Source: Holophagae bacterium (GTDB taxonomy: Bacteria; Acidobacteriota; Thermoanaerobaculia; Thermoanaerobaculales; Sulfomarinibacteraceae). From it: a stretch of DNA of 14,355 nucleotides. A program made the translations under genes and the position numbers. The notes under the pieces were generated by a model, which did no database searches, was not told the DNA's origin, and saw nothing but the letters and a program-made list of their open reading frames with translations. This document shows positions 6,636 to 13,709 of the stretch, one piece after another. The DNA lies in the NCBI GenBank assembly GCA_030637505.1, contig DAOWGJ010000208.1, forward strand, positions 1 through 14,355, in the 5' to 3' direction. How positions within the stretch are numbered: position 1 is the stretch's first letter; each line of letters begins with the position of its first letter.

Positions 6636-6849
6636 GGCCGATTCATACCTATCTCCTTGAATCAGGTTGGCTGCGCCGAGTGGCGGTTTGGTGTTGAATA
6701 TCCGCGCGCCCTGAAGGACGCGCCTACATCGATCTCACTGTTTCTTAGAGTTTTAGGATTCGTAGGCGGGTCCTTCAGGGCCCGCAGCCAGTCGTGATTC
6801 AATGCTTCTTGTTGCCAACCTGAGCGAACAGGATAGGTATGGGCCGATT
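6636..6849 (+). mobile_element. MITE-like non-autonomous element with 8-bp target site duplication
   Basis: The element body is 6644-6841 (198 bp). Its ends are inverted repeats: CATACCTATC (6644-6653) with GATAGGTATG (6832-6841), and, after an 8-nt spacer on each side, TCAGGTTGGC (6662-6671) with GCCAACCTGA (6814-6823). An inner inverted repeat, 6703-6727 against 6762-6785, carries the GCCCTGAAGGAC core. The identical octamer GGCCGATT directly abuts both ends (6636-6643 and 6842-6849), as expected for a transposition target duplication. There is no coding capacity, so it must have been moved in trans. Several IS families make 8-bp duplications (for example ISL3, IS66, ISAs1, IS6), so the parent family cannot be named. 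Confidence 0.8.
6703..6785 (+). repeat. Inner palindrome of the MITE-like element
   Basis: CGCGCGCCCTGAAGGACGCG plus CCTAC (6703-6727) faces GTAGGCGGGTCCTTCAGGGC plus CCGC (6762-6785). The arms match over about 21 bp with one mismatch and enclose a 34-nt A/T-richer loop. Together with the terminal repeats, nearly the whole element can fold back on itself. Confidence 0.7.
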
Positions 6850-6965
6850 AAGTCAAGGGTTCCGTCAGAAATCACCCCCCTTTGGTGTGTGTTCTTGTTT
6901 GATGTCTTCCCGTCTTGTTTCTATCGTACGTCCTCGCCGTACCCCGTCTTGCAAGAAGCAGTGCC

Positions 6966-7035
6966 AGGCTTTGGGAAGTTAGGAAGTTGAGAGGGACAGG
7001 TCGGCTGGGGGATTCCAACCCCGGCCTTCGGGGGC
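6966..7035 (+). repeat. GC-rich head module, copy 2
   Basis: This matches the module at 6440-6505 in block order and most bases, with an extra AGGAAGTT unit. It runs directly into the multi-hairpin repeat at 7016-7284, with which it shares the CCCCGGCCTTC block. At 6440 the same head is followed by different sequence, so the module combines with different bodies. Confidence 0.5.
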
Positions 7036-7284
7036 GCATTGAGGTAGCAGCGAATTCCTGGGGCGCCGATCGCCCCCGCTCGGTGCATTTCCTCAAGAGG
7101 CAGCATTGTTGGCAGTGGGAGAAAGGCCGCCTCTTGAGGAAAGGACCTCGGCGGCCTACGGCGTTGGCCGAGATTCGATTGCTGAAGCGCTCCCCGGGGA
7201 TTGCCCGGTGTCGACTTTCTTCGCAACGTCGTCTTGGTCGGGGAGTCTGCCCGGTGAAGAAAGTCGCACCCGGCACGTCCCGTT
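7016..7284 (+). repeat. Multi-hairpin repeat, copy A
   Basis: Stem 1 is a perfect 14-bp pairing of 7088-7101 with 7129-7142 (TTTCCTCAAGAGGC / GCCTCTTGAGGAAA). Stem 2 pairs 7202-7222 with 7256-7275 over about 20 bp, with one mismatch and one bulge. A smaller hairpin GGGGCG/CGCCCC lies at ~7060-7076. Between the stems is the conserved block ACCTCGGCGGCCTACGGCGTT (from 7145). The same blocks appear in the same order in copy B at 11911-12152. No gene is contained. It could be a structured RNA or a DNA fold-back mobile repeat. Confidence 0.75.
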
Positions 7285-7314
7285 TTGGCGTTTTGGGTGC
7301 TCTCGGGGTTGGGC

Positions 7315-7347
7315 GCCGGCGTCAGCTTTTTGGTCCCTAACGCCGGC
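7315..7347 (+). repeat. 8-bp perfect hairpin
   Basis: GCCGGCGT (7315-7322) pairs with ACGCCGGC (7340-7347) around a 17-nt loop. It sits just after copy A of the multi-hairpin repeat. There is no T-run, so terminator function is not supported. Confidence 0.45.
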
Positions 7348-7431
7348 ACCGCTTCATCGTAATAACCCACCCATGATGGCGCTTCATCTTTGACCTCCGT
7401 GCTTCAGCTGATGGGTTTCCTCGGAGCCGGG

Positions 7432-7443
7432 ATATTATAATAT
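7432..7443 (+). promoter_or_regulatory. Possible promoter for the amidohydrolase gene (TATAAT in A/T palindrome)
   Basis: TATAAT at 7436-7441 lies inside the perfect 12-bp palindrome ATATTATAATAT (7432-7443), 77 nt before the start codon at 7518. The surrounding ~80 nt is AT-rich in an otherwise GC-rich region. No convincing -35 hexamer is present at 16-18 bp, so this is a tentative call. Confidence 0.35.
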
Positions 7444-7517
7444 ACTTGTTACCTCTAAAACACTAAGATTTCCCCAAGGCTCTCCTGACTATGTTATGAA
7501 TATTATAGGGGAAGTTT

Positions 7518-8645
7518 ATGTTTTGCCTCAAAGGACGAAAAAAGACGTTTTGCCACAGATTGGAGGGCAAAACTGTGACTGATCCCAATATTCCCGATTC
7601 CGGCATGAGTTTCGCCGGCAAGGGGAGGCTTAGGGATGAGGAGAAGCCAGTTTTGACCGACCTCTGCGAATGGGTTGGGGCCGACGCCGAGGAGGAGAAT
7701 CTTGAGGACATTTGTGATCGGCCGATCTGCCGACGACAGGCTTCGTTGCCTCAAGGAGAAGCGGGGGAGAGGATCGGCATGGCCAATGAAGGAAGGTATT
7801 TGCCGAACGAATTTCAAAACGAGATAGTGCCGACCGACCCTGAACCCGTCGTTGATCTTCACACGCACCTGTTTGACGCCCAATACCTGTCCCTTCAGGA
7901 AATCCTTGAGGACAAGGGTACCGCCGGTGGACTTGTCGAGCCGGCAACGAGACTCCTTGGTCTCCTGGCCAGGAAAGCTGGGTTCATCCCCGGTTCCCAG
8001 TTCTCGCGAGAGGAGATTCCCATCTTGACTCACTGTTCGCCGGTCGGGCTTGGCCCATTCAAGGGATCGGAATATCTCTGCGATCCTGACTATTGGCTTG
8101 GGGCTTTGAATGATTTCCACGATCTCACCCTCTGCTACGGGCACGCGGGAGGTGGCGGCGAAAAGACCGTGGACCCGGAGACTGGATCGGAGGTCCTCTA
8201 TTTCGGTTGGTGCTCAGAGAACGACGAAGAGTGGGGCGATGACCACAATTTCGCCCACAAGGTGGTTGAGCACTGCTGCCGATTCCCCAACGTGTTCTGT
8301 GATTTTTCATACTTCGGCGCCATCGTGAAGGACCGAGAAAAGGCAATCCATCTCAAACGAAACTTGTTTGCTGCGCTCGGCGGCCCAGATGGCGATCTCC
8401 ACTTCGGAAGGAAGGTCATGTACGGCTCCGATCGGCATATACCGAAGATGGCCGGGCACCCCGTCGAAAACCTGGCGTTCTGGAGGGAGTTGTTTGACGA
8501 TCCTCGGATCGCTTCGTATAGAGATGCGTTTTTCTTTAAGAATGCCCTGCGGTTTCTTGGTCTTGAAAGTATGGTTCAGCGGCACGAGCGGGGATCGACA
8601 CCCGTACTGTCCGCTTCGACGACCCATGCATTGCGGAAATCGTAG
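7518..8645 (+). CDS. Amidohydrolase-family (TIM-barrel) metal-dependent hydrolase
   Basis: This 375-residue protein is probably a cytoplasmic metal-dependent hydrolase of the amidohydrolase-2 type (PF04909-like); its substrate is unknown. The metal-site pattern is visible in order: HTH at 115-117 (VVDLHTHLFD), H172 (PILTHCSP), H209 followed by glycines (YGHAGGGG), and D305 (MYGSD). No signal peptide is seen. The first ~105 residues before the barrel are hydrophilic, carry several cysteines and match no domain I recognise. The ATG at 7518 has AGGGGAAG just upstream. A second in-frame ATG at 7779 (residue 88) has GGAGAGG 6 nt before it and would give a 288-residue enzyme closer to the usual length, so either start is possible. 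The nearest upstream genes are separated by 1.1 kb of repeats, so the gene is likely transcribed on its own. Confidence 0.82.
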   Translation: MFCLKGRKKTFCHRLEGKTVTDPNIPDSGMSFAGKGRLRDEEKPVLTDLCEWVGADAEEENLEDICDRPICRRQASLPQGEAGERIGMANEGRYLPNEFQNEIVPTDPEPVVDLHTHLFDAQYLSLQEILEDKGTAGGLVEPATRLLGLLARKAGFIPGSQFSREEIPILTHCSPVGLGPFKGSEYLCDPDYWLGALNDFHDLTLCYGHAGGGGEKTVDPETGSEVLYFGWCSENDEEWGDDHNFAHKVVEHCCRFPNVFCDFSYFGAIVKDREKAIHLKRNLFAALGGPDGDLHFGRKVMYGSDRHIPKMAGHPVENLAFWRELFDDPRIASYRDAFFFKNALRFLGLESMVQRHERGSTPVLSASTTHALRKS

Positions 8646-8696
8646 GGGTGTAGCGCACCCTTATCGCCAGCACCGCATGATGTACCATCCCCAACC

Positions 8697-11249
8697 ATGT
8701 GGAGCCTTGGTAATCGTGTGTGGAGCCGGTTCAATCCGGAGATGGGTCCGGGCTGGGTGGTCGAGAGTGACGACCGCCACGTGGTGGTCGAGTTCCTCGA
8801 GGGCGGTGAGCGCCTGCGGTTCGCGGCTTCGACGGATGCCCTGGCTCTCCTGGTCGTGACCGAAGGTGTGGCGGCGAAGCTGGAGGACGATGGGTCGAAC
8901 GTTGTCGTCGAAGCTCTCCTCGACGGCGACCGCTGCCGACTGGACGACGGTCGGATTTTCCCAACGGTGGCCGTATGGCCTCTGCCGGAACGGGAGAATC
9001 CGGTCGAGAGGCTTGCTCGGGGTGATATTGACAGCGGTGCGCATTTTCTCAACCGACTGGAGGCCCTTCGCCTGGAGCGGGTGCGTCAGGCCGATGGGCT
9101 GGGGTCCTTTCTCGGCGGCCGGATCCGGCTCTTTCCCCACCAGCTCCATGCCGCCGAGCGGGCGTGCGCAGGCGACACAGTCAGATGGCTCTTGGCCGAT
9201 GGTGTTGGCTTGGGCAAGACCGTCGAGGCATGCTTGATCATGAACCGGCTGATCCACTGTGGAAGGGCCGACCGAACGGTGGTCGTCGCCCCCGATGCCC
9301 TGACGGTTCAGTGGCTTGGAGAACTCTGGCGAAAGCACCATCATGCATTCGTTTTGTTGGACGAAAAGAGAATCTCCGACGTTGAACGGGAGCAGGGGAC
9401 CGCGTTCAATCCTTTTGAGGTCCACCGGCAGGTCGTCGTCGCCATCGAGACGCTGTGCGCCGATCCACGTCTGGTGACGATGGCAGTTGAAGCCGGAATC
9501 GATCTCCTGGTGGTCGACGAGGCCCACCATCTGCAGCGACCTCTGGGACATCCCGGGAATCCGGCCTACCGTGCGATCGAACCGATCGCCGCGCAGGGGA
9601 GGGGTGTCCTGCTCTTGACCGCGACCCCGTTAGAGGACGACGCCTTGGGTTTCCTGCGCCTGGTTGAGTTGCTGCGCCCCGAGGCGTTCGGGCCGGAGGA
9701 AAAATTGTTGGAGCGCCTGGAGGACCGGACGCCCCTGCCTCCGTGTACCAGCGCAACGCGGGCCGTGGATATTGGCGGTTGGCCGCCCAGAACGCCACAG
9801 CCGGTCGCTTTCAAGGAAACGCAGTGGCGGCCGTTCGAGCGCCTCGAAATGGCCATGCGTCAGAGGGAAGCGGAATCGCCGGTTGCCAAGACCGCCAAGG
9901 CCCGGCTGGTATTCGAAGCCACTGCCTCACCGTCGATGGCGCCCAAGCTGGCCAAGGATGCCGACCCCGAGATCAAGGCTCTGGCGGCCGACGCCGCCCT
10001 GAACGACCCCCGCCTGGCCTACCTGATTGAACACGCTCCCCAGTGGCGGAGGCAGGGCGACAAGACCCTGATTTTTGTTGCTCGCCGGGAAAGTCTGGAG
10101 CTGATCAAGACAGCCTTGGAGCGCCGTGCCCATCTCCGGGTTGCCCTCTTCCACGAGGACTTGCCGACCCGGAGGCGAGACATGGAGGTCGCACAGTTCA
10201 CACTGTCCGGCGGTCCGTCCATTCTGATCACGACCGAATGCGGGGGTGAAGGGCGCAACTTTCAGATGTGCCGGCGGCTGGTCTTGTTCGACCTGCCCTG
10301 GCAGCCCGGCGTCGTCGAGCAGCGCATTGGGCGCCTGGACCGGATCGGCCGGGACCGGCCGACCGAGATCGTGTACTTCAAGCCCCCCTCGGGTGTAGCA
10401 GGCGCGGTGGTCAGGCTGTACGAGTCAATCGGTTTATTTGAGCAGAGCCTCGGAGGCATCGACCGCGAATTGCGGCACATCGGCCTTGAGGTTGAGCGAG
10501 TCGCCGTCGATGGGCCCGAGTTGCTCGATGCCGGCGTTTTCGAGGCAGTGCTTGCCAATGCCGAGGCCGCCCGAACCCGAGTCCAAGAGGCGGCCTTTCA
10601 CCAACTCCACCAGGATCCCTATATGCAGAGCATGGCCGACGAAATCCTGGCTCGGGTTCCTCCGGATCTGGAGTCCTTGACCAAGGCGGTCATCCTGGAT
10701 GCGGCCGCCGCCTTCGGCTTCGAGGTCGAAGAGCAGACGGGAGAGGATCGGTGGTTCCTCGCCCTCGGCGGTGAAGCCCTGGTGGAGAGTCTGCCCGGAG
10801 TGCCGGACGAAAGCCGGTTCTTGGGGACTTTCAACCGGGAGGAGGCCGTCGCCAACGAGTCTTTGGATTTCTTCTCCTCCGGCCACCCGCTGGTCGAGGG
10901 CGTGTTGGAAGAGCTGCAGCAGGGCAATCGGGGCCGGACCGCCTGTTTCGTGGCGAAGGGCGATGAGGAGGTATTCGGCCTGCTGGCGCTCTTCAAGCAA
11001 GAGGGCGATATCGAGGTCGAAGCTGTCGATGCCCAGGGGCGGCGCCGACCGGACCTCGCCGCCGCCCTGACGGCGCCGGGCTGTGATCTCAAAGCTGCCG
11101 ACGGGCGCCGCTGGGCGACGCTGCCGGGGTGGGATCAGGCCATCAGGCGCATGGCTTCTGCCTTGCCCGATCGTGGTGTTCCCCAGGCCCTGGCAGCGTT
11201 TCGAATCAACCCGGACGACAGACAAGGAGTACGGCATGCCGGTCAATGA
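8697..11249 (+). CDS. rapA: RapA/HepA-like Snf2-family ATPase (RNA polymerase-recycling type)
   Basis: This is an 850-residue Swi2/Snf2 ATPase; E. coli RapA, which reactivates stalled RNA polymerase, has 968. The N-terminus (MWSLGNRVWS, then MGPGWVVE) fits the first Tudor-like RapA domain, which supports this start despite no clear ribosome binding site. Motif I is ADGVGLGKTVEA (K174), motif II DEAH (274-277), motif III LLLTATP (305-311), motif V TTECGGEGRNFQ (~512-523) and motif VI QRIGRLDRIGR (542-552). The C-terminal part carries the RapA-like FFSSGHPLVEGVLEEL segment (~735-750). The linker between the ATPase lobes is shorter than in E. coli. It lies 51 nt after the amidohydrolase stop, and its last 14 nt overlap the GNAT gene start. 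A Snf2 protein of a defence or phage system is an alternative, but the RapA-like ends argue against it. Confidence 0.85.
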   Translation: MWSLGNRVWSRFNPEMGPGWVVESDDRHVVVEFLEGGERLRFAASTDALALLVVTEGVAAKLEDDGSNVVVEALLDGDRCRLDDGRIFPTVAVWPLPERENPVERLARGDIDSGAHFLNRLEALRLERVRQADGLGSFLGGRIRLFPHQLHAAERACAGDTVRWLLADGVGLGKTVEACLIMNRLIHCGRADRTVVVAPDALTVQWLGELWRKHHHAFVLLDEKRISDVEREQGTAFNPFEVHRQVVVAIETLCADPRLVTMAVEAGIDLLVVDEAHHLQRPLGHPGNPAYRAIEPIAAQGRGVLLLTATPLEDDALGFLRLVELLRPEAFGPEEKLLERLEDRTPLPPCTSATRAVDIGGWPPRTPQPVAFKETQWRPFERLEMAMRQREAESPVAKTAKARLVFEATASPSMAPKLAKDADPEIKALAADAALNDPRLAYLIEHAPQWRRQGDKTLIFVARRESLELIKTALERRAHLRVALFHEDLPTRRRDMEVAQFTLSGGPSILITTECGGEGRNFQMCRRLVLFDLPWQPGVVEQRIGRLDRIGRDRPTEIVYFKPPSGVAGAVVRLYESIGLFEQSLGGIDRELRHIGLEVERVAVDGPELLDAGVFEAVLANAEAARTRVQEAAFHQLHQDPYMQSMADEILARVPPDLESLTKAVILDAAAAFGFEVEEQTGEDRWFLALGGEALVESLPGVPDESRFLGTFNREEAVANESLDFFSSGHPLVEGVLEELQQGNRGRTACFVAKGDEEVFGLLALFKQEGDIEVEAVDAQGRRRPDLAAALTAPGCDLKAADGRRWATLPGWDQAIRRMASALPDRGVPQALAAFRINPDDRQGVRHAGQ

Positions 11250-11790
11250 GGGTGTTTTTTCGAAATTCCCGACGATGGCGACCGATCGCTTGGTTTTGGG
11301 TCCGCACGAGGCGGCTGATGCTCCCGAGGCCTTCCGGTTCTACTCCTCGGAGCAGTCACTCCGGTTTGTTCCACGAGATTTCTTCTGCGATCCCCAGGAG
11401 GGTGTGGAGAAGGTGTTGGGGTTTGCGGAGGCCTTCGAAGAACATTCGGCGATCTGGTGGACTTTCCGGGTGCGGGTGACCGGGGAGTTCGTCGGCTACG
11501 GCGGCCTGTTCGATATCAGCACCGAGGATCACAACGCTGAGGTAGGGTACGGTATTCACCCTGAATACTGGGGGAAGGGATTCGCAAGCGAGGCTGTTCG
11601 ATCAATCGTCGATTTCGGTTTTGAGAAGCTCCGACTTCACCGGATCTTCGGCTTGATCGATCCTGACAACGGCGCTTCAATGAGGGTCCTGGAGAAACTG
11701 GGATTTCAAAAGGAGGGCGTCCTGCGGGACAACGCCTTCGCCCGAGAGCGCTACTGGGATCATTGTCTCTACGCGCGGGTTGGTGAGTAG
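11236..11790 (+). CDS. GNAT-family N-acetyltransferase (RimJ/RimL type)
   Basis: This 184-residue acetyltransferase would use acetyl-CoA to modify an N-terminal or small-molecule amine; the substrate cannot be read from sequence. Near the N-terminus, FPTMATDRLVLGPHEAADA is the usual opening strand of the RimJ/RimL-like group (PF13302-like). The acetyl-CoA loop is at residues ~114-125 (EYWGKGFASEAV), followed by the typical helix and the segment NGASMRVLEKLGFQKEGVLR (~150-170). I chose the ATG at 11236 because AAGGAG lies 6 nt upstream (11224-11229) and the fold starts there; the frame is open further upstream but only as shadow of the rapA-like gene. It overlaps the rapA-like stop by 14 nt, so the two are probably translated from one transcript. 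Confidence 0.9.
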   Translation: MPVNEGVFSKFPTMATDRLVLGPHEAADAPEAFRFYSSEQSLRFVPRDFFCDPQEGVEKVLGFAEAFEEHSAIWWTFRVRVTGEFVGYGGLFDISTEDHNAEVGYGIHPEYWGKGFASEAVRSIVDFGFEKLRLHRIFGLIDPDNGASMRVLEKLGFQKEGVLRDNAFARERYWDHCLYARVGE

Positions 11791-11860
11791 CATAGGGCGA
11801 TATGCAAAATAGCGGGAATACAGCAAGCTGAACCCGGAAGAAACAACAACACAATTGAAC

Positions 11861-11898
11861 CGCAAAGACGCGAAGAGCGCAAAGGGAACGCAAAGAAG
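11861..11898 (+). repeat. Degenerate tandem repeat of a CGCAAAGA unit
   Basis: Four imperfect units occur in a row: CGCAAAGA, CGCGAAGAG, CGCAAAGGGAA, CGCAAAGAA. Short repeats of this type are common in intergenic DNA of environmental Gram-negative genomes and often border other repeats. Here it sits 13 nt before copy B of the multi-hairpin repeat. Confidence 0.6.
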
Positions 11899-11910
11899 GT
11901 TTTGAGAATT

Positions 11911-12152
11911 CAACCCCGGCCTTCGGGATCGCGCTGGGCGCGCCCCCGCTCGGCCGTTTTCCGGAGGGGCGCCATGATTCGAATCGGGAGAGGATCACCC
12001 CTCCGGGAAACGACCTCGGCGGCCTACGGCGTTTCCGGGAGACTCGGTGGCAGACGCGCTCCCCGTGGATTGCCCGGCAAGGCCTTCTTCGCGACGTCTT
12101 TGGCTTCGGGAGGTCTGCCCGGTGAAGAAAGCCATGCCCGGCACGTCCCGTT
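11911..12152 (+). repeat. Multi-hairpin repeat, copy B
   Basis: Shared blocks with copy A, in order, are CAACCCCGGCCTTCGGG, CGCCCCCGCTCGG, ACCTCGGCGGCCTACGGCGTT, GCGCTCCCCG.GGATTGCCCGG, TCTTCGC.ACGTC, TCTGCCCGGTGAAGAAAG and CCCGGCACGTCCCGTT. Stem 1 pairs 11958-11969 with 11998-12010 (12 bp plus one bulge); its sequence differs from copy A but pairing is kept. Stem 2 pairs 12071-12090 with 12124-12143 at 17 of 20 positions. It is about 27 bp shorter than copy A. No gene is contained. Confidence 0.75.
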
Positions 12153-12195
12153 GGAGAGGGGCGCTCATGATTTCCGAGGTGGTCGGCGACATCAG

Positions 12196-12361
12196 CTGGT
12201 GTAGTGCGCCTGAAGTTCGTTCCATTGGCTGGCGAGTCATCCGCGCCGCTGACGAGGCGCGACAACGCAGTCGTAGCTGGGCTACTTCAAGGAGGAGCAA
12301 CGAAGCCAGCGGTGTGGAGGGCCGTCAGGAGATCGTAGGAATCTCGGGCGCACTACACTAG
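12196..12361 (+). repeat. ~166-bp inverted-repeat (MITE-like) element at the 3' end of the aminotransferase gene
   Basis: The left end CTGGTGTAGTGCGCC (12196-12210) and the right end GGCGCACTACACTAG (12347-12361) are inverted repeats matching at 14 of 15 positions. Internal hairpins include CGCGCC/GGCGCG (~12230-12250) and GTAGC/GCTAC (~12275-12287). I find no flanking target duplication and no transposase. The right end contains the CTA (12358-12360) that is read as TAG stop by the minus-strand aminotransferase gene. Confidence 0.65.
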
Positions 12362-13569
12362 GTAAACTTGGCGAGGACATTCGCTAGCAGACGGTACTGC
12401 GCCTCGGTGTTGTAGAGCTGGGCTGAGATGCGCACCAGGCGATGCGGTGGGGCCGGCCAGGAGACAATGGGCGCCTCGATGTCGTGATCGAAAAATAGGC
12501 AGTCCTGTAGAACATCAAGGCCGTGCGGTAACGGAGGTGGTTCGGGGCTGCCGTCGCAGATCGGAATTGCGGCCATCGAGCCGATCATCGAGTCGGGACA
12601 CGGGGCGTCGATCCCCAGAGCGTTACACACCAGATCCCGTGCCCTGAGGACAAGCTCGCGGTTCCGTCTTCGGACTTCGGGCCACCCACCCTCGACCATG
12701 GCGCTTACCACTGTGATCGCGGTGGCAACCGAGAGGAAGGCTGTTGGGTCCTCGGTGCCGACCCAGTCGAATTCCAGCCGAAAACGGGATTTTCCGCCCA
12801 GAGGCGCCGTCGCGCCGTGGCTGATGACCAGCGGCCGAATGCCGTCACGGTGGTCTTCGCGGACCCAGAGAAAGCCCGACCCCTTGGGTGCGCAGAGCCA
12901 CTTGTGGCAGTTGCCGGTGAAAAAAGAGGCTCCCAGATCCTGGAGATCGAGTTCGACCATACCCGGGGCGTGGGCACCGTCGACCAGAACGGGGATGCCT
13001 CGGTTTTCGAGTTCTTGAACCAGGGTTTCGATCGGCAGGATCATCCCGGTCTGGCTGGTCACATGGTCCAACAGGGCCAGGCGCGTTCTGGGCGTGATCG
13101 ACTCAAGGACCCGCTCGATCACCTGATCGGCGGAATTCAACGGGAAGGGTATCTCGACGACGATCACGACGGCGCCGGCCTGCGCGGCCGCTGCATCCAG
13201 AGCATTGCGGCAAGCGGGGTATTCGTGGTTGGTGACCAGGACCTCGTCACCGGGGCTCAGTGGGAACGACGACAGAACGGTGTTGACTCCTGTCGTGGCG
13301 TTGTTGACGAAGGTCAGACCTTCGACATCGGCGCCGATGAAGGTCGCGAGATTTTTCCGGGCCTGCTGGAGCAGCGAATCCAACTCCCGTCGGAAGAAGC
13401 GAACAGGCTCGGCCTCCATTTGTCGCCGAAGCTCCGCTTGATAGGCCAGGACCGCCCGAGGACAGGCGCCGAAGGAGCCGTGGTTGAGGAAGATGATGTC
13501 CGGGTCCAAGTCCCAGTGGTGAGCAAGGGGACTCGCTGGCGGCCTCGGCATGCGGGGCTGATCGATCAT
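12358..13569 (-). CDS. Class V PLP-dependent aminotransferase-like enzyme (isopenicillin N epimerase / cysteine desulfurase-like)
   Basis: This 403-residue cytoplasmic PLP enzyme is of the class V aminotransferase fold. IIFLNHGSFGACP (~25-37) is the typical opening of the isopenicillin N epimerase-like branch. NNATTGVN (89-96) binds the cofactor phosphate region, DGAH (197-200) carries the cofactor-contacting Asp and His, and K223 in GNCHKWLCAPKGSGFL is the expected Schiff-base lysine. It is near the family's usual length. The real substrate may be an ordinary amino acid; nothing nearby suggests beta-lactam synthesis. The start ATG (13567-13569) has no clear ribosome binding site. Its TAG stop lies inside the end of a repeat element, so the original C-terminus may have differed by a few residues. 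It is divergent from the secreted protein gene and convergent with the GNAT gene. Confidence 0.9.
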   Translation of the reverse strand: MIDQPRMPRPPASPLAHHWDLDPDIIFLNHGSFGACPRAVLAYQAELRRQMEAEPVRFFRRELDSLLQQARKNLATFIGADVEGLTFVNNATTGVNTVLSSFPLSPGDEVLVTNHEYPACRNALDAAAAQAGAVVIVVEIPFPLNSADQVIERVLESITPRTRLALLDHVTSQTGMILPIETLVQELENRGIPVLVDGAHAPGMVELDLQDLGASFFTGNCHKWLCAPKGSGFLWVREDHRDGIRPLVISHGATAPLGGKSRFRLEFDWVGTEDPTAFLSVATAITVVSAMVEGGWPEVRRRNRELVLRARDLVCNALGIDAPCPDSMIGSMAAIPICDGSPEPPPLPHGLDVLQDCLFFDHDIEAPIVSWPAPPHRLVRISAQLYNTEAQYRLLANVLAKFT

Positions 13570-13709
13570 CGAGTCATCGTAACAGTTTGCAGAACGCCAT
13601 AAGAAGTGCCAACCACAGTGAATCTGCCTCTTGGTTTCGTCTTGACGGGGTCGAGTGTCTTAAATGGTAGGCCGTCATCACAGAGCAGCGCGGCCGGAGA
13701 GGATGCATC

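Larger units (their letters stand above)
6426..7517. other. 1.1-kb intergenic block of stacked repeats, no credible gene
   Basis: Open frames here overlap the repeats, lack ribosome binding sites and encode Arg/Pro/Gly-rich shadow peptides. The block contains, in order: a GC-rich head module (6440-6505), small hairpins, a 15-bp perfect hairpin (6577-6625), a MITE-like element with target duplication (6636-6849), an AT-mixed spacer with nothing recognised (6850-6960), a second head module (6966-7035) joined to a multi-hairpin repeat (7016-7284), an 8-bp hairpin (7315-7347) and an AT-rich promoter-like stretch (7430-7500). Confidence 0.7.
11791..12357. other. 567-bp intergenic repeat block, no credible gene
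   Basis: The block lies between convergent genes (GNAT on plus, aminotransferase on minus). It contains an A-rich stretch (11800-11860), a degenerate short tandem repeat (11861-11898), copy B of the multi-hairpin repeat (11911-12152), a short unique stretch, and an inverted-repeat element (12196-12361). Open frames in it are repeat-derived. I see no U-tract terminator for either gene. Confidence 0.7.

Noticed and set aside
6915..7340. 141-codon open frame inside the repeat block
   Set aside because: It spans the hairpins of repeat copy A, and copy B, conserved at the structural level, does not keep the frame; the composition is Arg/Gly-rich shadow.
8661..9551. Minus-strand open frame of 296 codons opposite the rapA-like gene
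   Set aside because: It is a shadow of the Snf2 motifs on the other strand; it has no domain and no ribosome binding site.
11902..12204. 100-codon open frame inside repeat copy B
   Set aside because: It lies in the repeat, has no ribosome binding site, and insertions and deletions relative to copy A are not in multiples of three overall.
6426..12360. CRISPR array
   Set aside because: The repeats are long, few, dissimilar and irregularly spaced; there is no short direct repeat with uniform spacers and no cas gene.
12817..13602. Long open frame on the plus strand opposite the aminotransferase gene (261 codons)
   Set aside because: It is antisense to a gene with intact PLP-enzyme motifs, has no recognisable domain, and is explained by high GC and third-position bias of the true gene.
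13642..13665. TTGACG ... TTAAAT as a sigma-70 promoter for the secreted protein gene
   Set aside because: The spacer between the two hexamers is about 12 bp, too short; at the normal spacing no -10 box is seen.
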